Positions 16,437 through 26,521 of a stretch of DNA of 64,000 nucleotides are shown piece after piece. The notes below the pieces were generated by a model. It worked only from the letters and a program-made list of their open reading frames with translations. It was not told the origin of the DNA and searched no databases. The translations under genes were made by a program, and so were the position numbers. The DNA comes from VRUE01 sp963796705 (GTDB lineage: Bacteria > Actinomycetota > Thermoleophilia > Solirubrobacterales > 70-9): assembly GCA_963796705.1 (NCBI GenBank), contig CAWCMK010000007.1:1-64000 (forward strand), in the 5' to 3' direction. How positions within the stretch are numbered: position 1 is the stretch's first letter; every line of letters begins with the position of its first letter.

Positions 16437-19196
16437 CTAACCGCGCGAATGGCGCTTGTGGCGGGCGAGACGGTGCGCCTTCTTGCCGCCGCAGGAAGCC
16501 TTGAGTCGCGCGTGCTGCACCAGCGAGCTTCTGTTCTGGCCTTCGAAGCCGATTTCGATGTTCGGAACGCGGGCGCAGAGGTTCGTCGTGTTGGCGATGT
16601 AGCCGCGCGAGCCGCCATAGAGGTTGAAGACGAAACGTCCGATCGGCACGTCCGGGACCACCGGGACGACGGTCCGAAGCCCGTTCTTGGTCTCCTTCGA
16701 TTCGGCTTCGGGGGTGACCATGACCTGACCGTTGAGGATGAACGCCAGGTGCGGCAGCCCGCCGTAGCCGGACACTGCGTAGGCCGGGCCTTTGAGCGGC
16801 TGTTCGAGCAGCGGAGTTTCGTCCTTCACCGCGCCGATCGCGGAGCGCCCTGCGCAGAGGTCCGAGGCGAGTTCCGCCTTCGAGCAGAGATTGCCGAGGT
16901 GTTTCTGGTCGACCTCGAACGCTCGGGGCAGGGTGACCCGCACCGACTTGATGTTCGCATCGCCCTGGTGGGTGTTCAATTCGAAGCGCAGCGCCGGATC
17001 GGCGGCTCGGCGGGTCTGCTTCTTCGAACCGTTGAGGCGTACCGACATCTTCGGCCGGAAGGGGAGCGTCGCGCAGTCGTCGGCGTGGAAGTAGGAGGAG
17101 AATGTGGCCGCTGTTCCCTGGTCACCGACCCCTTCTGAAACGACGCTCATCGGCGAGCAGTTGGTTGGGTTGATCATGAAGTTCGAGCGATCGATGTTCA
17201 CCCTGATTTCACGCATACGGATCGGGATGCCGCCGATGATCTCAGGCACCGTTTCCGAGTCGGCGATCACGTGCGCGTCATGCGGGTCGATTTTGAGCGC
17301 GACCCGGACCACGACGACGCCGTAGTCGTAAGGGCCCGCGAGCGCCGGCGTGATCACCGCCAGCGAGAGCGGGGCGCCTTTGAACGGTCCCGACATGTAC
17401 ATCTTGCCAACCGCGTGGAACGGGTGGCTGCCGGGGCCGGCGGCTACGTTGGAGGTGCCGATCTGGCTTGACGCCGGGCAGCTCGGATTCAGCTGCTCTT
17501 CGGTGCCGGACCTATTGGCCGCCTGAAGGATGGCCGCTTCCGGGCAGTAGGTGATCCCGTGCAGGTTGCCGGTCAGGCCGGGAGGCATGCTGAAGTTGAG
17601 CTTGCCCAGGTACTGGTCCCCGTCTTCGCGGTTGAGCTGGAGCGAGAAGGAGGAGAAGGCGCCGGCCAGGGAATTCGAGGTCCCCGCCGCAAGGGTCGGG
17701 TGGAAGGGTCGCACCGAGCCCGGACAGGCAAGACCGTGCGGGCCACTTTCCAAAACGAAGCCCTGGGTCGAGGTGGCGGTCGGGATGACGTGGTTCCAGG
17801 GCACGAACGTGGCCACGGTTTTGTAGTTCGTGCATTCGATCGGGGTCGCCACCAGGCCGCGATCTGAGGAGAACAGGTGCACGTCGAAGGAGTCGAACGG
17901 GACCTGCGGCAATCCTTCGAAGTAAATGGTCAGCTGCCCGGTCTTCGGATCGGGTTTGGCCGAGCCGATCAGCTTCGCATGGAGCCCGAAGCCGTCGACG
18001 ATTAGGAAGAGCCGGTATTGATCACCCGGCTCCGGTTCGCCGATGTAGATCGAGCCCTGGAGCGGCCCGGAGAGAGCCGGGGTGTGCAGCGCGACCGAGC
18101 CGATCTTGGCGCTGTCGGGGCATTCCGCCGGGGCCTCGCTGTGGAAGTGGGCGAGGGCGTCACTGCAGGCGCTCTGTCCGTCAGCCGCATCGGGGTTGAT
18201 CGTCAATCCCGGTGGCAAGGTGACGATCGCGTCGTGGATCGTCGACGGAGAGACCGCGCGTCCGAGGAACTGAGCGTCCTTGAGGATAATGTCAAGGCCC
18301 GATGGCGAGTCGGTTTCATTGCTCGTCGGCCGCGAGTAGAGCAGCGGCTTGAAGAGCATCTTTTCGCAGCCTTCAACTTCGGGGTAGCTGCTGTGGGCTT
18401 CGGAAACGTTTTCGGGATCCTGATAGGTCTGGACCTTGAGCGTCGTCAGTTGTTCTTGCCCGTTGCACTCCGATGGGTTGTCGGTCAGCGGGTGCACGGG
18501 GGCACTCACCGGATTCGGCTTCGCGATGCAGCTCGCGTCCGCCAGGCCCACGCATCCGGACGGGCGGCCGCTGGCCCCCCTCGGGAAGCGCTGGCCTTCG
18601 TGGACGTTGTCCGTCGGGAATCCCCAGAAGGTCAGGTCGGCGCCGGCCAGGGGCGTCACCTGCGTGATCTCGGAAACCTTGAAGTTCAGTCCGTAGTCGC
18701 TTCCCGTCCGTACCGAGACCGGAATCTGGATCGGGATGTTCAACGTCGGGACTATAAAACCGAAGAGAGCCGTCTCAGCTTCGGAGGGTTCGAGGTCATA
18801 GATCGGCGCGGTTCCAAGGAGATAGTTCGAGTTGCCTTCGTAGCGGGCGCGGATCGTGATCAGCCCGGCCTGGGTCGTCGGCGGGCATTCCTCCTGGGCG
18901 AAGACGACCGAGGTGCACCGTTCAAGTGAGTTCGGATTGCCGAAGATGCCTTCGGGCGTTTCCACCGTGACATTCTCGGCCGCCTCCGGAATCCCCGGGC
19001 TTTCCAGGGCGAAGGAGGTGTGCAGATCGGGATGACCTCCGGCCTGGGTCGTCGAGGCTTCCGTCGTGAAAGATTCGATGCCCTCGGTCGCCTGCGCGGT
19101 TCCGGCACCGAGTAAGGCGGCGAGAAGCAAGGCCACGCCCAGGGTCAGCCCGAATGCGCGCAGCATGCCGGTGGTCGATTGTCCAGCGGTCATCAC
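16437..19196 (-). CDS. Giant secreted all-beta protein B' (surface operon gene 4)
   Basis: The 919-residue product starts with a signal peptide (LTLGVALLLAALLGAGTAQA). After it comes TQAGGHPDLHTSFALES and a series of conserved pieces: VETPEGIFGNPNSLERC, CPPTTQAGLITI, DSPSGLDI, LPPGLTINPDAADGQSACSD, AECPDSAKIGSVALHTPALS, GSIYIGEPEPGDQYRLFLIV, PFKGAPLSLAVITPALAGPY. It is predicted all-beta with many paired Cys. It is a paralogue of the gene at 23743-26490 with matching segments in the same order. The C-terminus is basic (KKAHRLARHKRHSRG). Its ATG region overlaps the previous gene's stop by 4 bp, so translation is coupled. Likely cell-surface; function unknown. Confidence 0.75.
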   Translation of the reverse strand: MMTAGQSTTGMLRAFGLTLGVALLLAALLGAGTAQATEGIESFTTEASTTQAGGHPDLHTSFALESPGIPEAAENVTVETPEGIFGNPNSLERCTSVVFAQEECPPTTQAGLITIRARYEGNSNYLLGTAPIYDLEPSEAETALFGFIVPTLNIPIQIPVSVRTGSDYGLNFKVSEITQVTPLAGADLTFWGFPTDNVHEGQRFPRGASGRPSGCVGLADASCIAKPNPVSAPVHPLTDNPSECNGQEQLTTLKVQTYQDPENVSEAHSSYPEVEGCEKMLFKPLLYSRPTSNETDSPSGLDIILKDAQFLGRAVSPSTIHDAIVTLPPGLTINPDAADGQSACSDALAHFHSEAPAECPDSAKIGSVALHTPALSGPLQGSIYIGEPEPGDQYRLFLIVDGFGLHAKLIGSAKPDPKTGQLTIYFEGLPQVPFDSFDVHLFSSDRGLVATPIECTNYKTVATFVPWNHVIPTATSTQGFVLESGPHGLACPGSVRPFHPTLAAGTSNSLAGAFSSFSLQLNREDGDQYLGKLNFSMPPGLTGNLHGITYCPEAAILQAANRSGTEEQLNPSCPASSQIGTSNVAAGPGSHPFHAVGKMYMSGPFKGAPLSLAVITPALAGPYDYGVVVVRVALKIDPHDAHVIADSETVPEIIGGIPIRMREIRVNIDRSNFMINPTNCSPMSVVSEGVGDQGTAATFSSYFHADDCATLPFRPKMSVRLNGSKKQTRRAADPALRFELNTHQGDANIKSVRVTLPRAFEVDQKHLGNLCSKAELASDLCAGRSAIGAVKDETPLLEQPLKGPAYAVSGYGGLPHLAFILNGQVMVTPEAESKETKNGLRTVVPVVPDVPIGRFVFNLYGGSRGYIANTTNLCARVPNIEIGFEGQNRSSLVQHARLKASCGGKKAHRLARHKRHSRG

Positions 19197-22100
19197 TGTC
19201 CTCCCCCACTCCGGCCGTGCGAGCGCCTCTTGCCTTGTCGGTGCTTACGATGGTGCTTCCTGCGGTGGTGAGGCTTGACGCACTGCCCGTGACGCTTGAC
19301 CTTGCCCTTGGGGCAGGTCTTGGTCGGTTCGTTCCCGGGGACATGGTTGCCGCCGGTGCCGGTGATTGTGTTGACGTTCTGCGGGGCCGGCGTCGGGCTG
19401 CTGGCGCCGTGACACTCGTCCGAAGCTTTGCAACTGGGCGGCGGCGGCACATATGGGAAGCCGCCGTTTTCGCGGGCGTCATAGACCTTGACCAAGCTGC
19501 CGTTGATGTCCTGCGGCACCAGCGTGTCGCGGGTGAAGAAGTAGGCGTCGGTGCCGTCCGCAGTGGCGCTCAGCAGGCTCGTGTTGAAGGGGCTCACGCC
19601 GGTCGAGATCAGGCTCGTCTTGCCGTTCTCCCACTCGTAGACGTCTTCGCGATTGTCGAGATCACTCGGCACCAGCGGATCGGTCGAGTTGAAGAACACC
19701 CGTCCGTCGTCGGTTAGGCTGAGTCCGTTGCGGGCGAGGGACGCTTCGCCGGTCGATCGAGCGTTGGTCGGAGTGCACGAGACGCAGGCGAGCCCTTCGC
19801 CCGTAGCGTCGTAACGGAAGACCTCGGCGTGCCTGCCGTTGATGTACCCGGTCAGCGGGATGGTCGAGGTGAAGACCGCGTCGTCCCCGTTCGGGGTGAT
19901 CTGGAAGTCGCCCGTGTGCCGAGTGCCGCTTTCGTTGACTGAGTCGACCACCAGCGGGCTATCGGTGCGGGGGTCGGGCGCCAGCACAAGCGGGCCGAAG
20001 CTCGCCACGTTCGCGCCTTCGGAGCCGGCGTTGGTCGCGTACAAATTGCCGGCCGAGCTGACCGCAACCGACGTCGAGTTGCTGAGTACCTTTGCTCCGA
20101 CATCCGGCCCGGGAGCCCTGCGGCCGTCGGCGTGGAAGCGCAGGATCTTGTTGCCCTCATCGACGTACACTTCGTGGCGAGTCGGATCGGCGAACATCTC
20201 GGTCGCGTTGGAGACTTCCCCCGCCCCGAATGTTTCCGTGGGGTTGCATTCCGAGTTGCACGTTGAGCCGTTGGGCAGAATCACGCGGCCGCTGCTGTCG
20301 AAGGCGAAGCGCGCGACTTCAACGCCACCGAAGCCGACGTAGAGCGTGCCCGTGGTCGGGTCGACCGCGACCCCTGTCTTCGGGGGAGATTCGTATTCCC
20401 AGGTCGAGATGATGGTCGAGCCTTTGCCCTTCTGCCAACGCTCGATGTATCCGTAATAGCCCTCGTAGTAGACCCGTCCCTGATTGTCGACTGCGATGCC
20501 GATCGGCTGAGGAGCGCCGTCGACGTAGTTCCCGGCAATGAACGTCCCGTCTTCTTCGTATTCGAAGACTCGGTTGGCCGAGTTGTTTTCCTGGTGAATC
20601 GCTATGTAGAGCACGCCATTTGGGCCCACCGCGATCCCGGCGAATTCGTGGCCGAGGTTGGGTTCGAATTCCCCGTTGTTCTGCCAGCTCGTGATCAGGT
20701 GGCCTTCGGCGTCGTACTTGCGGATTACCTGTTGGTTGCCATCGGCCACGTAGACGTCGCCGTCTGAGGGCCCGCCGGAGTTATCGACCGCGACGAATTC
20801 CGGGTTTTCGGTCGCGCCGAAGGTGCCCTTGAATTGGTGTTCTTCCAGTGCCGGGTTGGGCCCGGTGGCGCCCGACTCCAGCGTCGAGACGAATTGTGGC
20901 GTCGCCGATCCCGGCTGGTGGAGATAGAGATTGGGCTGGTTGGCCTCGCCATCCTGAGGTTCGCTGCTGCCGTCGAGCAGTTCGGGGCTGAGGAAATAGA
21001 TGCTGCCGTTTTGGGCGGCGACGCCGCCGCCGCCGCCGACAGCGACGGCGTCGCAGTTGGCGGTTGCGGCCGTCGTGTTCCAGTGCTGGTTGACGGAGTT
21101 AGGAAGCGGGCTGCAGCTGTCTGAGTTGCCCGAACCGCCCGAGCCCTTGGAAACGAGGTGCAGGGTGGCCGAGGAGGCTCCGACCTGTGCTTCGTAGACG
21201 TCGGCCGAGTTGTCGCTGTCTTCGCCGTTGAGGCGGTCGGCGGTCGTGAAGTACACCGTGGACCCGTCTTCGGTCATCCCGTCGTAAAAGGCGCCGCTCG
21301 TCGTCCCCGGCGTCAGGTCGACGGTTTTCGACGAATCGCCGATGTTCATGTACAGGTGCCAGTAGCGGTTCCCCTTCGAGTCCTTGGAGATCAGCTGCCC
21401 GATCACGACCCGCGAGCCGTCGGCCGAGACGTCGAGCTCGGCGAGGCCGTCCGAGGTGCAGTCCATCAGGCATGGGATGCTGCCGCCGCCGGGCAGCTTC
21501 GAGATAGCGTGGGTCGATTTGGTGGCGAGGTCGCGGTCGTAGATTGCCGGGCTGCCGGCGCCGCTCTCGAATTCCGAGCTCGAGCCGAAGATCAGGTGCT
21601 TGCCGTTGGCCGAGACGGGCTTCTTGACGAGCATGGCCGCGGTGGCGCTGGGGCCCGCGTTCAGCGATCCGGCCATTCCCTGAACGAGTTCCCCGTTCGG
21701 GAGGGCGACCGGAACGCCGGTCGTACCGTCTGCGAAACAGGGTGAGCAGAGCCCGGAGCCGCCGAAGGCGAAGGTGTCCAGCGAGGCATCGGCCCCGGCC
21801 AGCGGCGAGGCGAACGATTCGGCCGAGTAGGGCAGGTTTGCCGGGATGCCGACGTAGGAGGTGCTCCAGCCGTCAGCACCTCGGGTGGCGACGTAGGGAT
21901 CGAGGCCGTGGTTCGTCGGGTGTCCGCTGCCCGGGATCGCGCCGTCGTGAACCCCGTAGAGAACGCGGGTCGGGTCTTGCGCGTCGGGATAGCCACCGAA
22001 CGGTTCCTGTTCGGCATTCAGATAGGACTCGACGTCATATCCGCCGGCGTTCGCCGCGGAGACGAGCTCGTAGGCGCGGCAGTCGGCGAGCAGCGCGGCG

Positions 22101-23743
22101 CCGGTCTGCTGGCGGACGTGGGCGTTGGCGCACTTGTCTTCGAGGACCGGCGTGTAGGGGAACGTCGTGAAAGTCTCTTCGGTGGATTCGGAGGTTCCGC
22201 TCTGATTCGTCGCAACGATCACGTAGTGATAGGTCGTCCCGGCCTGTAGGCCGGTCGCTTTCGTTGTTTCCGCGATCGAGACAAGCCCGGCGCCGACCGA
22301 GGGGCTCTCCGGAGTTTCATCGCAGGTTTCCGGTTCCGTCGTGCAGTCGCCGGTCCCGTAGAGGACGTGGTAGGTCGTCGGCGCGCCTTCCGGTGTGATT
22401 TCGAAATGGAAGACGACGCTGTCGGAGTGGACGTCGGTGATGTAAGGGTCTTCGACGACCGCCTGTTCGGAGGGAACGACTTCCTGCTCCTTGGTGCGAA
22501 CGAATCCGTTGCTGTTAGCGACCTTCAGGCGGGTGTAATAGGTGCTCCCCTTGGTTAGGCCGGTGAGCGTGGCGCTGACCTTGGTCGGTGAGCTCCCGGA
22601 GATCGCCTGCCCCCCTTCGCATGGGGCTTCTTCTTCGAAGTAGATGTAGCCGTATTCGATCACGGTCCCGTATTCGAAGACGCATTCGCTCGTGGTAACG
22701 CCGTCGGGGTTGACCGAGGCATCGAGCTTCAAGGAGGTGCCCGTGATTTCCGACGGCGGTTCGTTCTGGACGTCGGGCAGGGTCACTTGGGTCTGCGGGG
22801 AGAAGATGGCAATTCTGTTTTCGTAGGCCAGGTAGTAGTAGCCGTTGACCCCGTTCATCGCGACCCAGCGCGGTTCCCCTTCATAGAGGAGGCCCGGCAG
22901 TTCGTTCCCGTGGGGATCGTATTCGACGCCTTCTTCGTATCTGGCGGAGAACACGATCCCGGAGACAGGATCGACGTTGAAGACGTTCGAGAAACCCGCC
23001 GGCAGGCTTTCGATCACTTCACCGCTCAGGGTGAACTTCATCAACCCGTGGCCTTCGAGCCCTCCCTGGTAGTCGATGAGTTCGTTGTTGGGCCCGGCCT
23101 GCAGTCGATAGGAGTAGCCGTACTGGCTCATGTCGACGACGTTCCCGGTTTTCACGCCTTCCGGGTTGTATTCGTAGGCACGCTGCGAGAGAGGGGTGCC
23201 GGTCAGGAAGAAGTTCCCGGTGACCGGGCTGACCGCCATGTCGTCGGCGCCGTAGGGCAGCGGGAAGTTTCCGCCGACCGGCGCCCCGCTCGGTTCGAAG
23301 GCCCAGACATGGCTATCGATGAAGGAGTAGTCGAGGTAGATGCGTCCCTGGTGCGGTCCGCCCGAGTTGTCCACGTCGAGCACCGGAGTCGCGCATCCGC
23401 AGGTGTCTTCGGGCGGGACTCCCATGTTGAGCACGTTGGTGCCATTGGCCGCCGGATCGGTGAACGGCAGGGGTTCGCCCTCCGAGTTGAATTTGAAGAG
23501 ATTGAGGCCGCTCTGTGTCGTGACGGCGTAGACGTCTCCGGTCTGCTGGTCAACGGCGATGCTCGAGACTCCGCTCAAGGTGGTCGCCGCCGGCGAGCCG
23601 TTGAAATATTTTTCGAATTCGTGAGGCGTGTACTGGACCGCCTCCGCCGGGGCGGTTGTGCAGAGTGGCACGGCCGTCGCCAGGCAGGCGCCGATGATCG
23701 CCAGGCGGATGCGCCGCCCGAGCTTCACTTTCGAACCCGTCAT
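19193..23743 (-). CDS. Giant secreted NHL/Fn3 beta-propeller protein A' (surface operon gene 3)
   Basis: This 1516-residue protein has a signal peptide (IRLAIIGACLATAVPLCTTAPAEA). A first propeller follows (SSIAVDQQTGDVYAVTTQSG), then fibronectin-III-like repeats (TLTGLTKGSTYYTRLKVANS, TGLQAGTTYHYVIVATNQSG). The linker CANAHVRQQTGAALLADCRA-YELVS comes next, then TolB/NHL-type propeller blades (FVAVDNSGGPSDGDVYVADG, GIAVDNQGRVYYEG, GVAVDPTTGTLYVG) and a Lys/His/Arg-rich end (PHHRRKHHRKHRQGKRRSHG). It is larger than its paralogue at 26522 because of an NHL insertion between the C-terminal blades. The start overlaps the previous stop (TGATG). Probably displayed on the cell surface; binding or adhesion is inferred from domain type only. 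Confidence 0.8.
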   Translation of the reverse strand: MTGSKVKLGRRIRLAIIGACLATAVPLCTTAPAEAVQYTPHEFEKYFNGSPAATTLSGVSSIAVDQQTGDVYAVTTQSGLNLFKFNSEGEPLPFTDPAANGTNVLNMGVPPEDTCGCATPVLDVDNSGGPHQGRIYLDYSFIDSHVWAFEPSGAPVGGNFPLPYGADDMAVSPVTGNFFLTGTPLSQRAYEYNPEGVKTGNVVDMSQYGYSYRLQAGPNNELIDYQGGLEGHGLMKFTLSGEVIESLPAGFSNVFNVDPVSGIVFSARYEEGVEYDPHGNELPGLLYEGEPRWVAMNGVNGYYYLAYENRIAIFSPQTQVTLPDVQNEPPSEITGTSLKLDASVNPDGVTTSECVFEYGTVIEYGYIYFEEEAPCEGGQAISGSSPTKVSATLTGLTKGSTYYTRLKVANSNGFVRTKEQEVVPSEQAVVEDPYITDVHSDSVVFHFEITPEGAPTTYHVLYGTGDCTTEPETCDETPESPSVGAGLVSIAETTKATGLQAGTTYHYVIVATNQSGTSESTEETFTTFPYTPVLEDKCANAHVRQQTGAALLADCRAYELVSAANAGGYDVESYLNAEQEPFGGYPDAQDPTRVLYGVHDGAIPGSGHPTNHGLDPYVATRGADGWSTSYVGIPANLPYSAESFASPLAGADASLDTFAFGGSGLCSPCFADGTTGVPVALPNGELVQGMAGSLNAGPSATAAMLVKKPVSANGKHLIFGSSSEFESGAGSPAIYDRDLATKSTHAISKLPGGGSIPCLMDCTSDGLAELDVSADGSRVVIGQLISKDSKGNRYWHLYMNIGDSSKTVDLTPGTTSGAFYDGMTEDGSTVYFTTADRLNGEDSDNSADVYEAQVGASSATLHLVSKGSGGSGNSDSCSPLPNSVNQHWNTTAATANCDAVAVGGGGGVAAQNGSIYFLSPELLDGSSEPQDGEANQPNLYLHQPGSATPQFVSTLESGATGPNPALEEHQFKGTFGATENPEFVAVDNSGGPSDGDVYVADGNQQVIRKYDAEGHLITSWQNNGEFEPNLGHEFAGIAVGPNGVLYIAIHQENNSANRVFEYEEDGTFIAGNYVDGAPQPIGIAVDNQGRVYYEGYYGYIERWQKGKGSTIISTWEYESPPKTGVAVDPTTGTLYVGFGGVEVARFAFDSSGRVILPNGSTCNSECNPTETFGAGEVSNATEMFADPTRHEVYVDEGNKILRFHADGRRAPGPDVGAKVLSNSTSVAVSSAGNLYATNAGSEGANVASFGPLVLAPDPRTDSPLVVDSVNESGTRHTGDFQITPNGDDAVFTSTIPLTGYINGRHAEVFRYDATGEGLACVSCTPTNARSTGEASLARNGLSLTDDGRVFFNSTDPLVPSDLDNREDVYEWENGKTSLISTGVSPFNTSLLSATADGTDAYFFTRDTLVPQDINGSLVKVYDARENGGFPYVPPPPSCKASDECHGASSPTPAPQNVNTITGTGGNHVPGNEPTKTCPKGKVKRHGQCVKPHHRRKHHRKHRQGKRRSHGRSGGGQ

Positions 23744-26490
23744 CAGCCGGTCCTCCTCGCCGAGCTCGCGCGCCTATGTCGGCTGCGGTTGGCTTGTTTG
23801 CCACATGACAGGCGGATCTTCGGCCGCGTGTTGGCGCGCCGATTGCTCTGGCCCGTCATTTCCACTGTCGCCCGCCGGACGTGCGAGCAGAGGTTTTCGG
23901 CGCTGGTCTGCAGGAGGCCGCGCTTGCCTCCGAGCAAGCTCAGCGTGAACCTGGTCACAGGCACGTCGGGGACCGTCTGGAAGCTGGTCCTCAACCCGCC
24001 GTTCTTGCTGCTGACGACGCCGTCAAGATTGACATCGACCTGGCCTTTGAGCGCGGCGAGGACGTCGGGCAGCTTGTGCCCGTACCCGGTGGCGAGGTAG
24101 ACGGTTCCTTCCAGCGGCTTTTCGAGCAACGGGGATTCGGCGCGCGCGCTGCCCATCACGGAGTTGGCGGGACAGCTTTCGGCGGCAAATTGGACCTTGG
24201 TGCAGGTGTTGCCGATGTGGCCGTTGTCCAGGATCAACGCTGGCGGCATCGTCACAACGGCCTTCGCGATGTTCGCTTCGCCAGGCTTCGCTGTCAGAGT
24301 CGCCGTGAGCGCCGGGTTCTGGGTCCGCTTGTTGCCGCCGCGGAGCCGCAGGGCGAGCTTTGGCCCGAACGGCAGTTCGGAGCAGTTGGCAGCCTGGAAC
24401 GGCACCGCCGGGCTGGCTTCGCCTCCCTGGTCCCCGAAGACCCGGGCCTGCAGCGAGAACCGGTCGCAGTTGGTCGGGTTGAGAGTAAAACCGGAGCGGT
24501 CGAGGTTGATCAGGACCTGCCGCAGCCGCAGCGGGACGCCGTCGACGATCTGAGGCAAGGGATCGGAGACGGCCGTCAGCTGGGCGCTCGTCGGATCGAC
24601 ATGGATCGCGGCGCGAACCACGACGTTGCCGAGGTCGTAGGGCCCCGAGACGGCCGGCGTCACGACCGCCAGACTGAGCGGAGCGCCCTTGTAGGGGCCC
24701 GCCAGGTAGACCGAGCCCGGCAGGTGCACCGGGTGGTCCCCGGCGCCGGCGGCGGTCGAGGAGCTCCCGATCCTGGAGCTGGCCGGGCAGCGCTGGCTGG
24801 CGAGCTCTTCGAGGCCCGAGACGGTGGTCGAGGCGGCGGCGAGGGTCGAGTCGGGGCAGTAGGTGACACCCGCCAGGGTGGCGCTGAAACCGGGGGGCGT
24901 GGTCACGTCCACCCCGGTCAGGTTCTGTTCGCCGTCAGCGCGATCCAGGGTCAGCGAGAAGGGAGAGTGCTGGCCCGCGGTCCGGTCGGCGACACCGCCG
25001 TGGAAGCTCGAGTTGAAGGAGCGCACGCCATTCGAGCAGCCGCTACCGCCCGGCCCGCTGGCGAGGGTGAAGTACTGGGTCGAGGTCTGTTCAGAGATCC
25101 CGGCGTCCCAGGGGGTGAAGGTGCTGCTCACCCCGTAGGTTCCACACTGGGTCGGCGTCGCCAGCAAAGCGCGTTCGGACCCGAAGAAGTGCATGTTGAA
25201 TTCGGAGAACGGGGTTTGCGGCAGATCCTGGAAGGAGATGGTCAGCTGCCCCGTCCGTTCGTCGGCGATCACCGAGCCCGCCAGCTTGACGTGGACGTTG
25301 TAGCCATTGGCGGTGAGGATCAGCCGGTAGCGATCACCGGGCAGCGGGGTCCCCAGGTAGATGTAGCCGGGTATCGGCCCGGGCAGGGCCGAACTGTTGA
25401 CGCTCAGGGTCCCGACCTTCGAGTCCTCGGGGCAGTGCGCTTCTTCGCGGGTACCGATCGAAGCTTCGGCGTTCGAGCAGGAGGTCTTCCCGTCGGCGGC
25501 GTTCGGATTGATGGTGAGGCCGGCCGGCAGGGCCACGGTCGTGCCGCGAATCTCCGACGGCGAGGAGACGTTCGGGCTCGACTGCTGCGGGACCTGGAGG
25601 TCGACGTCGAGCCCGGAGGGGCTGTCGGTCGCGGTGCCGGTCGGCTGCGCGTAGAGGCTCGGGTTGAAGGTCAGCTGGTCGCAGCCCGTGGTCGGCGGGT
25701 ACGGGGTGGTGGCGTTGGTCACGCCTCTGTCGTAGGAGGTGATGCTGACGTTGGCCGCCAGGTTCTGCTGGTCGCAGGTCGTCGGATTGCTGAGGAACGC
25801 CTTTTCGGGCGCGTTCGATCGGGTCGGTGGGTTCTGGCCTTCGAGGAACGAGTCCCACCCGGTCGGGAAGCGTTCGGCGTCGTTTTCCGAGGCTGCCGGC
25901 ACGCCCCAGAGCTTCTCTTCGACGAAGGCGAGCGGCAGGAGGTGGGTGATGTTGACCGTGGTCACGTCGAGGCCGTAGTCGCTCTCGGTCCGCGAGTTGA
26001 TCGACTGGAATATCGGGAAATGCAGGAACGGGAAGGTCATGCCGATCAGGCCGGCATCGCCCGGATGGGGTTCGAGGTTGTATACGGCGATCAGACCGAA
26101 GCCTTCGGTGCCCGGCGGTTCGGCGTTGACGCTGATGGTCGCCGTCCCGACCTGTGTCTCGGGCGGGCAGTTTTCGGTGGCGAAGTCTTCCGCGTCACAG
26201 GTCGGCGTCGCGTGCGGGTCGCCGATCACCCCGGGAGGCATTTCGACGTTGATATCCCTGGCATCCTGACAATCGCAGGTGGGAGGAGGGATGTGCTGGG
26301 TATAGCGATTTCCCACCCAGACCACGGTTTCGAGATTCGGGTGCCCGCCGGCCTGGGTGTTCGAGGGAGTCACTTCGAACTGGTAGATCGGGGAGTCCGC
26401 GGCAGCGCGCCCCGGCGCCAGTGCGGCGAGCAGGGCGACGGCGGCGATCGCGGTCGCGCAGAGCACGGGGATGATGCGCTTGCGTGTCAT
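23743..26490 (-). CDS. Giant secreted all-beta protein B (surface operon gene 2)
   Basis: The 915-residue protein begins MTRKRIIPVLCATAIAAVAL, a signal peptide with an Ala-rich cleavage region. It then shows the same ordered motifs as the gene 4 product: TQAGGHPNLETVVWVGN, MPPGVIGDPHATPTC, NCPPETQVGTATISV, DSPSGLDVDLQVPQ, LPAGLTINPNAADGKTSC, HCPEDSKVGTLSVNSSALPG, GYIYLGTPLPGDRYRLIL, PYKGAPLSLAVVTPAVSGPY. It is predicted all-beta with many Cys pairs and ends in a basic tail (RSRHRRASSARRTG). The start at 26490 lies 31 bp after the stop of gene 1; the frame stays open upstream, but the signal peptide fixes this ATG. Function unknown; probably a partner of the adjacent propeller protein. Confidence 0.75.
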   Translation of the reverse strand: MTRKRIIPVLCATAIAAVALLAALAPGRAAADSPIYQFEVTPSNTQAGGHPNLETVVWVGNRYTQHIPPPTCDCQDARDINVEMPPGVIGDPHATPTCDAEDFATENCPPETQVGTATISVNAEPPGTEGFGLIAVYNLEPHPGDAGLIGMTFPFLHFPIFQSINSRTESDYGLDVTTVNITHLLPLAFVEEKLWGVPAASENDAERFPTGWDSFLEGQNPPTRSNAPEKAFLSNPTTCDQQNLAANVSITSYDRGVTNATTPYPPTTGCDQLTFNPSLYAQPTGTATDSPSGLDVDLQVPQQSSPNVSSPSEIRGTTVALPAGLTINPNAADGKTSCSNAEASIGTREEAHCPEDSKVGTLSVNSSALPGPIPGYIYLGTPLPGDRYRLILTANGYNVHVKLAGSVIADERTGQLTISFQDLPQTPFSEFNMHFFGSERALLATPTQCGTYGVSSTFTPWDAGISEQTSTQYFTLASGPGGSGCSNGVRSFNSSFHGGVADRTAGQHSPFSLTLDRADGEQNLTGVDVTTPPGFSATLAGVTYCPDSTLAAASTTVSGLEELASQRCPASSRIGSSSTAAGAGDHPVHLPGSVYLAGPYKGAPLSLAVVTPAVSGPYDLGNVVVRAAIHVDPTSAQLTAVSDPLPQIVDGVPLRLRQVLINLDRSGFTLNPTNCDRFSLQARVFGDQGGEASPAVPFQAANCSELPFGPKLALRLRGGNKRTQNPALTATLTAKPGEANIAKAVVTMPPALILDNGHIGNTCTKVQFAAESCPANSVMGSARAESPLLEKPLEGTVYLATGYGHKLPDVLAALKGQVDVNLDGVVSSKNGGLRTSFQTVPDVPVTRFTLSLLGGKRGLLQTSAENLCSHVRRATVEMTGQSNRRANTRPKIRLSCGKQANRSRHRRASSARRTG

Positions 26491-26521
26491 CACGGGGATC
26501 AGCGTCTCGCTTGCGATCTGG

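Noticed and set aside
21010..21050. GCC/CCG-rich triplet run
   Set aside because: Encodes a Gly/Ala/Val stretch in the A' protein; ordinary low complexity.
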